A model generated the notes under the pieces. It saw only the letters and a list, made by a program, of their open reading frames with translations. It was not told the origin of the DNA and ran no database searches. From NCBI GenBank assembly GCA_029204225.1, contig CM055102.1, positions 28,078,969 through 28,142,968 on the forward strand: DNA of 64,000 nt. Reading direction: 5' to 3'. Within the stretch, counting starts at the first letter, position 1. Each line of letters opens with the position of its first letter. The DNA comes from Diphasiastrum complanatum. Taxonomy: Eukaryota > Streptophyta > Lycopodiopsida > Lycopodiales > Lycopodiaceae. Below, piece by piece: positions 29,501 to 41,357 of this stretch. The position numbers were made by a program, and so were the translations under genes.

Positions 29501-32500
29501 TAATTTATTACTTCTTATTCGCCTCAATTGAATGGACTTGTTGAGAGAAAGAATCGAACCTTAGTCGAAGCGGCTAAGTGTATGCTTGCTCACGCGACAG
29601 TGCCGAAATCCTTCTGGGTTGAAATTCTTTCCACTACAGCTTATATTCAGAATAGATGGTAGGGGCCTTGGGGTCAAACCAGACTTCTATCGCTCTAGTT
29701 TCCTAGAGCTAGACAGTGTTGGGGTCCCAATGAACTCACGCCAAAAAGCACCAGATGAGGAGCTATAAAGAAGATCCACCAGGCGTTTCCCTTCGAAAGA
29801 TTCGTATATACGTTTTTTGTAACGACAAGTATAGCTATATAGACGCCTAAGATGCCGAAGGTGGGGGGATTGTGCAGATTGAAGGTGAAGTTGTTTGCAT
29901 ATATTGTCATACCAGGGTTGGTGAGGATGACGAGACTTCGTGTGCGTGGATTTCCTACGATGTTTGGCTGGGAAGGCCAACAATATGAAGAGCTATAGTA
30001 AGGAAGCATTATTGAACTTGTAGACTGGGGCTCGTTCCATATGAGAAGGATTAGGAGGAGAGAGGTTGAACGTTGAGTCCAAATTAATAGAAAGAAATGA
30101 ATGATCAAATAATGTGGTGGGAGAAACAGTAAAGTCAGATAGAAAGGATATAAGAGATGGTGACCCCATAGAATATTCCAATAGCATAAAGTACTCCCCA
30201 TACGAAGAGACCGGGCCACCAGCATAAGCAGATATCCTGTCAATCCCCATATCCATACTATCCATGGCATGTATCTTCAAAGGGTCATCGGTAATCGTAT
30301 GAAACTTTGTCTGTCTAGATGAGGTCCTGGCGTTGAAATCTCCGGCCAGAAGAATGTAACCACGCTCAGAATAAAGAAGAATATTTGAAGAGAGATCAGC
30401 ATACGGGGAACCAGTGCTATCGGCAAAAGTAGAGGACTCTGGAAGAAAATAACAAAGTGCCATATACAAATCCCTGTCAAGCCCAATACTCCAACCAAAA
30501 AGTCGCCATAGGTAACATGTATGATCATCCTGTCGAACCAGATCAATGATAAGTTGTAGTGAATCCCTGTATAAGCATGGTGTTACAATCCTACTTACTG
30601 CAAACCTCCAGGTGCCGGTTAACTTCAAGAGACCTGTTAATAGCCAGCATCAACGCATCAGGGTCTAAGACAGAGGCAGATACTGTAGCCCTTGAACAGG
30701 GGACATAGGCTGTGTAGTAGGGAGTAGGCTCCATTTTTACAAAGAGAAGAGAGGTGAATTAAGAAGAGATGATAGAAGAGAATCAAAAGCTACTCAAGGA
30801 AGGTAGATACAAGGCTCGCTTGCTGTCTCTTCACAAACCAAATGGTATTGTCCATGGCTGCCAAGAGGAATAAGAGAGAGCAAAGAGAAGGATGCACCAC
30901 CACCTCCACCTCTTTTCACACAAAACAGATGCATGGAAGAGGCATACCTCCCTCTCCATGCCACCCTACTACCTGCCAAGTTGCTTTGCCTTGCCACCTA
31001 GCTTCCACCTCATCTTATTGGCCAACCCTTGGCAACCAGCCAGGTGGCCTACAGTTCCCTTCTCCCCTTCTATCTCTAGTTTAACTTCAACCTGTCCATC
31101 GTTGGCAGACAGCAATAGGAAGAGGAAAACTTATCTAGATTTTCAGGGAGGGCCCGATTTTCTCAGATAAGGATCTGACAGACATCGCAATAGGAGGGCG
31201 CTACCAGCTGCCACCTCAGCTGGCCCATAAAATGCCACGTGGCAGATTTTCTAAATACTTTTTGGTAACTCCCACTGGTCAAACAGCGATGGAAGGAATC
31301 ATGTTTTTGTTTATAGCTGAGGAGGGCCCCATTGCGACCAGGAATTCAGAATTCCTGAGCGAATTTCCAATAGGAAGGACCGCCACCTGTCCTACCTTGG
31401 ACAGTGCCACGTAGCAGGTCTTCCTTAGGGCCCCAACCATTTTTTTTTAAAACTTTTCCTTGATTTTTTTTATAAAAACAGCGGAAGGAAGAATAGAAAA
31501 AGACGCATAAAAAATGCGTTTCAAACCCGTTTTGAAATCCGTCAGAAGCGCCAAAACTTACAAGAGAAACTCTACAGACCAACGCACCTGCTTTTAGCAT
31601 GCAGTGGCTCTAATACCATATGTTACAATCCTACTTACTGCAAACCTCCAGGTGCCGGTTAACCACAAGAGACCGAACGATTCACGTTCCACCCCGCCGT
31701 AGGACCTAATCCGGGTCCACCCACCGTGCCCTGGCCTGTGACCGTATCAAGCTGGATCCGGCCTCCTTCCCAGACGGCGTCCCATACCACCGTCTAGGCT
31801 CTCAGCCATCTCCTGTCTCATGCTAGCAAACATCCTGGCCGTGCACACATTCTCCATCCACCTCCTCCTAGGTAGACAGAATCGATGGCAAATGAGTCCT
31901 CCTCCCCTTGTATACCTCCAAGGAGAGAGACTCCAAGCCATGTGCACACCTAGATCATGACACGTGGGAACCATGCAGGTTCACGAGTCACCGGTCAAGT
32001 CAACAGGCCCAGTCATCGTCCAGTCTCAAGTCTGGGTTTGGGACCCAAGGGACTTGGGTCCCTAACACATGGTATACCACCAGAACCTTTGCCCCCCACC
32101 GACCTAGTTGTTAGAAAACCGACTTGATTATACAAGTCAGTTTTCTAACATGGTATCAAAGAAACTTCATTACATGGCCTTCATGGAAGATACACATGCA
32201 TACTTTTGTTATGCATAGTTCTAGACAATGTAAACATTAACTAAAACTAGTCGCTGAGCGAAAAACGGAACCATCTGAAGCCTTGAAACTCCGGTAGTCC
32301 CCTAAACTAACTCTCATGAGTCTTTGTGAAAAGAAGAATATCCCACTGTGTGATAAAGTCTGCTAAATCTCCTGCTGTCGATGAAGAGTGAATGCCATTA
32401 CAGTTCCATAGCCTGATGCGAACGTGAGGTAGATGTAGGTGGCGCGGGTGAAATGGATGGGGTCTCGGGCTACTCCCACGCCCGAGAGCCCCAACTTCAT

Positions 32501-33826
32501 AGGCACTAGAGGTAGAAGGCTTTCGATTGAAATACCGAACCTGCCCATCTCGATAAACAACAAAGCGTCCTGATGCTTTAGCTTCCTGAAAAATTTTCTT
32601 GCGTTCCTGGACTTGGATATAGGTAAGATCCTCATCCAAGAAAATCTGTGTACCTTGATGTTTAGGCTTAAGTCTCAGTATTTTGGTTCTTTCCTCTTTT
32701 GATTTGAGACAGATAATGAGAGTAGAATTGTCATTCTTGGTGCGCCATGCCTTATCCAAACCATTGGTATTGAAACTCAACGTAGTATCTAAAAAGGATT
32801 TTGCCTCTTTTATAGCATCTTGAGTGTCAAGAACACCACGAACTCGGACATTAAGAGCTTTGAAATCACGTAATTTTTCCTCAGAGATCGTAGTTGAGAT
32901 AACAATAGACATATGAGCAGCATTACCTTCTTCTTTTTGAAACAATGAGGCCCAGGATTTCGTGGCCTCCTTATGTTCGCTCAAGTGTCGCTCCAAGTCC
33001 TTGATTTTGTTTATCATTGGGAATGGCGTTCCCTCCAAAACTTGAATTTTCTGCTTGAACCTTGTTATCCTGAAGTAGTGTAGACATTGACAATTTAAGT
33101 TGTTGTACTTCAAGTCTGAGCGCATCCACCTCTGCTTTTAGATATCCTTCAAAGGGCTTTCTTGGAGTATAGATGTCATCTTCGACAATCTTGGTCAGTA
33201 TTGCAGATGAGGAAAGAGGTACAACTACAACTTCATTGGCGACTGGCTGCAAAATGGAATTCCCATCCGCATTGGAGGTGTTATTACAGGTATCAGTAGC
33301 AGGGATGACTGTCTCAAGAGTGATAGAGACAGATGTATTGCCCACATTAGAGGCTGACATGATGCAGGCCAATGAACTGCCAGACAAGTTTGTGTTGGCA
33401 GCAGCAGTACTGCTCATGGTGGGGCCAGCAGATGTGGATGTATTGGCGATGGAAATGCTAGAAACAGCGCTGGAGGCAGGTTCGTAGGTAGGGTCTGAAG
33501 CATCGATGGAGGAAATGGAAGCGCTGGAGGAAGAATCAGAAGTGCTGGAGGCAGGATTTGGAGCAGCGATGGAGGAGATGGAGACGCCCCCCATTTCAGG
33601 TGTGTGGAAGACCGGGCTGGGGACAGAAATGGAGCGAGGTGGGGAGCGTGGGGAGTTAGGTCCCCCCCTCTTACGTGGAGCCATAAAGAGATTCTGGCGC
33701 ACTTTCTGATCTTCAGGTAGCCATCAGCGAAGGGGGAAACCAACTAGCCAACGATGGGCAAGGAGCAATCAGCGGGGGCAGGGGCCTAGGCCATCTCCAT
33801 CGCTGGACGAGACCGCTGGAGGAAGC

Positions 33827-33858
<32 letters not shown>

Positions 33859-36800
33859 ACAGTGTGAAGAGAGGTGGTAAGGAAAGCAGCTTGTGATTCA
33901 ATTGTACCGGGAAAAGACGGGAGTAATGAGGCTAGAGGGTCCTGGTAGACTGGGTAAGTGTGGGGTGGGAAGATAACCAGGGGGTGGGAGGCAACCAATA
34001 GTGAGAGAGAGGAAAGAGTGATCGGAGAGGGTGGTGGGAAGTTGACTAGGGGGTGGGAGGCAACCAATAGCGAAAGAGAGGAAAGAGTGAACGGAGAGGG
34101 TGGTGGGAGAGATATGATAATCAAAAACTTGGCAGTTACCAATGGCTTTTTGTTCAAAAACACTACACATGCCACATTTTACAATCATTGAATTTCCACC
34201 CCAAAAAAAAATCGAACCATTTTCCTATTCGAATGGGCTGACCAATTCAAATCTGTTCAAAACGGTCGAATCGGTCCGATTCAAACAGTCCAATTCAAAT
34301 CGGATGGAAACATTAAACTACTAGCATGTGAGACCTGAAACCCTAATTGTAGAGGGAGTGCGCCACATGTTCTATTATCCCAAAAGTCAAACAACGTAGG
34401 CAGCTCTAAAGACTATAAGAAGAGGGCCATGTAGCTCGTGATGGTGAGGGTTGAAGAGTGAGTTTGCTTTGTGTTGATGAGAGCTCCGTGTGTTGCAAGA
34501 GAGGCATTTGAGGAGCTTGAGGTACATCTCATTTGTAAGTATTTTGTAATATAGTTTGCTTTGTACTTTTAGGTAAGCTTTTCTTTGATGTCTTTTGTGA
34601 TTAGTTTACTTTTATCTGTAGAAAACTAGATCTATCACCATCTATTTCCTTCAACCACTAGCAAATTTCTTACGAGAATATTTTTGTCAATTTTGCTTAG
34701 GGAGTCTATGGACATATGCATACAAAGCACAAATGGAGGATAACTCAAAACACACATGATCATCAAACGGGTTATAGAATACTTGTTGCAAACTACTTAA
34801 TTTGTAAACCACTAGGTGTCCGTCACCTTATGAAACCGAACGCACACAATCCACCCCACTATAGGAGATCCAGATCCACCCTCCGTGCCATGGCCTATGA
34901 CTTGGGTAACAAGTAGCATCTGACCTCCAACCCTAATGGCGTCCCATATTGTCATGCCCATGATTGGACTGACCTCAGATTATTATCCCATAAGGAGGTC
35001 AACGGGCCTACCTCAACCCGTAATTTAATTATGATGATGAGGGGTTTGGTGCCCTCATGTGTACATGGTCATAATTATTGGTTGAAAGCCTAAACTCATG
35101 ATGGTGGATTTTTATGGGTCTATCATAGGGGAACTGGATGATGTGGCCCTGTTAGGCTACAGATGTGTCCAGTGAGGTGTCACAGTGTACTAGTGGTGCA
35201 TGGGCTTTGGAGGGTATAAGTATACCCATTGGGCTCTCACTAGTGTATGCTTCATTTTGATGTTAGTAGCTACATGCTACTAGTGTGACTCCTCTATCCT
35301 TGTGAGTGATTGATCCATAGCTAATTCCCTTTTGTTGCTTTGTTGTGGTTTGCTTAGCTATTGTATCCTTGGTGAGGGACTTTATTTATACATACCATTG
35401 CCAAGGCCATCGGCCCATCACCCACCCTCACCCCTAGCTAGCTCACATCTTGGCTATGCACAAGCACCCTACCATCCACCTTCTCCTAGGTAGATAGAAT
35501 GAATGGTAACTTATATCTCCCCTCATATACCTCCCAAGTAGGAGTCTTCGAGCCAAGCACACATCCTTGATCATGACAAGTGGCATACATGCAGTCCATG
35601 AGTCACTAGTCACGTCAACAGGCCAATTCCAAAGCTAGGATTCGGGACACAATCCCTAGCAATACTCTAGACAATGTAGAGCTTCAAGAGATCTATCATT
35701 GAGCACAAGCAGGCGAAGATGAGACAAAGGATTATATAAATTATCTTAGTTCAGGCTTTGTCTTATAGATGAGGTACCGTTGATGGCATCTTTAGTACAT
35801 GCACTTTTGCAATTTCACATTTTCCACTACTTAGATTAGTTACATATAATTGCCCACATTGAGGGCCTAGACATATAATTCACTTTTTATGATCTTTTAT
35901 GTGCCCACATTTAGAGCCATGATTTTAAAATGTAAGAGAGAGTTAAGGACACTAACATTTTTGAGCTTATTACTAGTCTCTGAGTTCGTGCTTTGTAAAT
36001 GGCCCCTTAATTGAATATTGGGCCTTGGATATGGATAAGGTTGGGGGATCTTAGGGCTAATCTCCCAAGTTATGTTGGTTATCTGGCATCTTTTTAGGAG
36101 ATTAGTATTTGATTAACACTTCATTGTCTATTGTTTTTCATGTGATGCCTATCTTAAATTATATGAGTTCAAAACTAATTGGCATGTACCCAAATTCACA
36201 AACTCAAAATGATAAACCAATAGTGCAATTCTTTTGGCACGACTATACAAAACACTTGACAAATTGCACAAAACAATCTACGAGTATAAATGTAAGCGAG
36301 ATGGCAAATGAGCGACATCATTTGAGGAAACTTGGTATCCCAAGTATGTATATCAGTGTTATGTCTAAGATATTAACTGACATAACAAAGGAGATGTGCA
36401 ATTTTCAACACTATGGACTCCAACCACAAAGTCTTAGACCATCACTTCCCCATATATAGCATGGACCAAAAGCCACGACATCCCCACTCATGTCGTTAGT
36501 GCACTAGAGCAGGTGCAAGTCGCATGCACAACCAAATGTCTACGCTAACTTTCATAGATTGGTAAAACAACCAGCATACCAACCTTCACTCAATATCCAA
36601 AGTATGCTTGTACCAGCTCCATGAAATCAATCCTTGAGCAACTCATTAAAACTTATCATGAATTCTTATATTCTTGATGCATTGACAACGGTGTTCAACA
36701 AATGGAGTCTACTTGAAACATTAAATTTGAATAAGCTATTGAATCTATAAGCATGCTTGAAGTAAATAGGTAGTATATGAGGATCATAAAAGTTTTAGTT

Positions 36801-37229
36801 TTGAACTCTCCAAGCATACAATATTACAATAATGAAGAAAACCCTTGAGAAGAACTTTCCAAGAAATAATAGAAATATTAAGCCATAAAAGTAAAAATAG
36901 ACCAGATCTTACAGTTTCTCCATCTGCTCGAGATGTCCCGGTTGAATTTATGTAGACATATGTGGGTTGTCGAGGATCTAACCACTGAAGATATAACAGC
37001 TCTGCAATGACAAGCTCTGTGACAGCTGCAACCAACTAATTACAAAAAGTAAATCAGTCTCTCTCTCAACTAGTGAAGGCCTTCATTTTCAAATCAATTC
37101 TTTAAAGAAACTCTAGTATTTATGTTTAATCAATATTTGCAGACATTCTTACGCTCCCTTTGTTGCTATACACACTTGACATGTACTACTTTGTCTTATA
37201 TGTCTTTTAGCATCAAAAGACATTAATAA

Positions 37230-37287
<58 letters not shown>

Positions 37288-40200
37288 GGGGATGGCACCC
37301 TAGCACGAGGTCGCGATGGTGTGTGGGCCACGCAGCTATGGAGGTCGTATTCCTGGCGTGATGGTGCGCCCTGCTCCAGCGTGATGATGTGTCCAGCGAA
37401 GCCTGCTCCAACAAGGGTCTTTCCAGCAGTCTGTCCAGCGGCCTGTCCCATGGCTCTTCTTCTGCCACCCGCAGGTCTATGCTTGAAGACACACCCATCC
37501 TCTTCGTTTTCCTTCTGAGGCTTTGTAGGAAATCAAAGTGCCAAGATCCTTCTAACATTCAATCTCCATATACAAGAAGGAGAAGAAGAAGAAGAAGAGG
37601 GAGAGGGTTAGGCGCCCTCAAGAAGAGAGAGTAGTAGCAATGTTTGAAAGGGAATGAATTACAAATGAACAATGAGTACATATAAATAAGCCTTCCAAGG
37701 GCCTAGACTCTTCCAAACCCTAAGTTCTAGAACCTACTAATTATAGGGCGCCCCCAAAAGTCAAGATAGGGTCCCTTAACATAATTAGACTTTACTTGGA
37801 CCCACGAGTTATTACTAGACCAAAATTGGGTCCAACTTTGTGGGAAACTAACATTATCATTTATCATTTCTAACACCCTCCTTAAATGATAATGTAAAAA
37901 ACATAACATGACATGAAGTCGAATGGAAAAAATTGCAACAAAATGCAAAATGTTGCTTGCTGCCCAAAACTTCATGTAGCCAAAAAAAAACTCCAACTCG
38001 AAGTAGTCGAAGTAGCCAAAATCTCAACCCCAATCATGCCCGATGTAGAAGAGATGTAGAATACGAAGTGTGGTAGCATCAAGTCGAAGAGTGAAGACAA
38101 GCATGCTCCATCCAAAATAGGTAACCAAAAGACCAGCCACAAGCCGAAATATGGATTTGCAATCCATCAATAGTTCCCACATGATTCCATAAGTCTTCTT
38201 ACCACAAGAAACATAAAGAAGATTATCCTCCCGAATCTTACTATCAATGATCTGCTCACCAACACTAGGTAAGGCAACATCGTCATCATAAGAAGCATCA
38301 AAACAGGAAAATCAGCATAAGGTACTGATTTTGGTGAGGCATGTGTATTTTCTCCAAGGTAAAAAGATGCTTTGCTATCCCGCAAAGACTCGGACAGCCA
38401 ACAAGAGGCTGTAGCAGGCTATCCAACAGCCACAAAATCACCAACACTTTGCTGTCCAAAGTGTTCCAAATGTGGACAAGCATGCCCAATCCAAAGTAGG
38501 TAACCAAAAGACCAGCCACAAGCCGAAATATGGATTTGCAATCCATCAAAAGTTCCCACATGATTCCATAAGTCTTCTTATCACAATAAACATAAAGAAG
38601 ACTATCCTCCCGAATCTTACTATCAATGATCTGCTCACCAACACTAGGTAAGGCAACATCGTCATCATAAGAAGCATCAAAATAGGAAAATTAGCATAAG
38701 GTACTGATTTTGGTGAGGCATGTGTATTTTCTCCAAGGTAAAAAGATGCTTTGCTATCCCGCAAAGACTCGGACAGCCAACAAGAGGCTGTAGCAGGGTG
38801 TCCAACAGCCACAAAATCACCAACACTTTGCTGTCCAAAGTGTTCCAAATGTGGACCTTGCTGTCCAAAAACCTTCCACAGGCCGTTCCCGATGCATAAT
38901 AGGATGCTCACAATGTAACGTAGGCTGAAAATGATCAATAAACCATGGCTGAATATGTTGTCCACCGTTTTCAAGAAAAAAACCAGCAGCTTGCCACTTT
39001 GAACACCCAAAAAATCCAACAACACACCACTTTGAACCAATGTACTAATTGACATGATTTTTTCCCCTCCTCCATTAGTACAAAATGGCTTCAAAGAATG
39101 CTTGATTTCAGCCTTTTCCAAAACATTAACTTGAGAAGCTTGCTCATAAAGTTCTTCACTAATGCAGCCATCATTTGCAACAAATGGCTCAAGAGAAGAA
39201 GAATGCTCTACCATACCAACATTCCGATGCAAACTTGTACTTGTAGAAAGACAATGATCAAACTTTGCATTCCTTTGCTCTTCTACCTTCAAAGAGGATG
39301 ACGTAGAGAGGAGAAAGCATGATGATGAATCCTTTATTCGGTATATCTTTGAAAGTGTTTCCCAAGCTCTTTTAGAGGTCTTGCAAAATCTCAAATGATA
39401 TCAGATAGATCTTGTTACCGATAAAATCTTGAGTGCTGAAAATTTCAGCTTGAAATTGCATTACAAACTCAAAAAACCAGCAAGCAAAGAATTAGGCTAG
39501 CCTCCAACAAAGCTTTTTCCGGAACCCTTCTTTCTTGCCAAAAACTGTGAACAATACACACACGGATAAGGCTGTTGCAAACACCCTACAAATGGTAATA
39601 TGCTGTCCAATTTTCAGCCTCGGAATGTGATCGGATCATCACAAAAAATTAGCGCCTTCTTCCACACCTGGAAACAAGCAAAAAGAAGCAGATCTTCACT
39701 TTGTAAAATCAGCAAGGGTGCTGATTTTTCAGCCAAATCAGAAGATAAAAATTGCTTGTAGATGGGCGCCCTCCTGCAAAGGAGCAAATCTGAAAAATAG
39801 GGCAGCAGAGGACCAATAGAAGTAGGATAAACCTACACGGATGTGGGCGACCTAAAAGCAGCCCCAAAGAAGATAATTAATGGTGCCTTCCTGCAACCCG
39901 AAAAATCAGCAAACAACCAACTGATTTTTGGGCACCCAAAATCCTATTATCTCCTTTGATGTGTGGCGCCCTCCTGCAGAACGGAAAAGAGTCAAAATTG
40001 AACGGATCTTCACTCCAAAAAATCAGCAAAGGTGCCCATGTAGGAAATCAAAATGCCAAGATCCTTCTAACATTCAATCTCCATATACAAGAAGAAGAAG
40101 AAGAAGAAGAAGAAGAGGGAGAGGGTTAGGCACCCTCAAGGAGAGAGAAAGTAGTAGCAATGCTTGAAAGGGAATGAATTACAAATGAACAATGAGTACA

Positions 40201-41291
40201 TATAAATAGGCCTTCCAAGGGCCTAGACTCTTCCAAACCCTAAGTTCTAGAACCTACTAATCATAAGGCGCCGCCAAAAGTCAAGATAGGGCCCCTTAAC
40301 ATAATTAGACTTTACTTGGACTCACGAGTTATTACTAGACCAAAATTGGATCCAACTTAGCTAAAACTAACTTAACATGGTCTAAATAATAAACCTAACC
40401 CATGGTTACACAAGTCTCGACCTTTTGGGTCAAAGTAACCTATGGGAAACTAGCATTATCATTTATTATTTCTAACAGCTTGCCTCCAAATCGTTGCCAG
40501 CTTTCTTCCGCCTGGAGGTCTCACCATTGCTTCAGGTCCGCAGTGATCCTTCTCCATGGATTCAAACTGGGTTACTACCCGTCGGAAAGGAAAGAAGCAA
40601 CTTACTCCATCGCCTCTTCCTGCCTCATCTTCAGCTCTTGCTTCTATGACGCCCCTCGACGATCTACGTGATACATGCAGTGCGCCACCCCTTTCCGGTC
40701 TGGTGTCTCTCATAACCAATATGCACACGGATCTGTTGGCTCTTCAAGAACGAGTAACGACACTTGAAACGGAAAATGCAAGCCTCAAAGCTCAAATGGA
40801 TGCATTTAGCAAAGCTCCAGAAGTGAACCCTGATCAGGTCAAAGCACTGGAGGAGAAAATTCAGACCTCGACAAAAAGTTAGGCCGACATGCTCAAAAAT
40901 ACCGAACCAAAAAGCAATAAGATGGTTTCACAGGCGATGCAAGAACTAGCCAAACGAGAATACAAATCTCAAAACGTCCACGTCAGAGGTCTTTCCGAAA
41001 AAGACCCCCTGCTTGCATCCAAAGAACTTCTGGCCTCACTTTCCTATGAGGAAGAGGAAGGCGTCGTGGAAGCAGCTCGGCACAGTAAGTTCGACTCTTC
41101 GGTTGTCTCCTTTCATTGAAGCATATTGTTCAGAGTTAGAGAGTTAGAGCACTGAAGAGATATTTTTCTCTTCTTAGTTAGTTTAGTTTTAGTCTTGTTG
41201 TCTTGACGGCATTGCTCCGTCTTGGTGCCATCCATTTTGATGGACTTGTTCGTCTTATATGCCTTTGGGCATGGAAAAGACATTAATAAAG

Positions 41292-41357
<66 letters not shown>

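Larger units (their letters stand above)
37524..40477 (-). mobile_element. Non-autonomous LTR retrotransposon in LINE copy C
   Basis: LTRs at 37524-37872 and 40037-40477 share TGTAGGAAATCAAA...ATTTCTAACA. The left one lacks about 80 bp present in the right, and a (GAA)n tract differs in length. Orientation is minus: AAGGAGGG, a polypurine tract, abuts the left LTR at 37873-37880 on the minus strand. GCTT flanks both ends (37520-37523 and 40478-40481), a probable target duplication. It has a Gag-like frame but no pol. The internal region holds a 379-bp tandem duplication. Confidence 0.8.
37285..41355 (+). mobile_element. LINE copy C, split by an LTR element
   Basis: Starts right after the (CT)n of copy 0 with GCGATGGTG-containing 5' sequence (37285-37523) and resumes at 40482. 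An ORF1 region follows (40556-41119), then a direct jump to the 3' end (CGTCTTATATGCC... at 41251), hairpin ATGCC-TTTG-GGCAT (41259-41272) and (CT)n at 41296-41355. Endonuclease and RT are deleted. An LTR element at 37524-40477 splits the copy. Confidence 0.75.

Noticed and set aside
33173-33709. Plus-strand frames of 104 and 67 codons rich in Glu/Met/Ala
   Set aside because: Antisense to the Ser/Thr-rich ORF1 of the minus-strand LINE.
36109-36459. 116-codon plus-strand frame in intron 3
   Set aside because: No motif, no repeat relation, ordinary A/T-rich composition. Plausible chance frame; kept only as a note in the gap entry.
38098-38857. CRISPR-like direct repeats
   Set aside because: Only two long units, no spacers, plant nuclear context; an ordinary tandem duplication in an LTR element.
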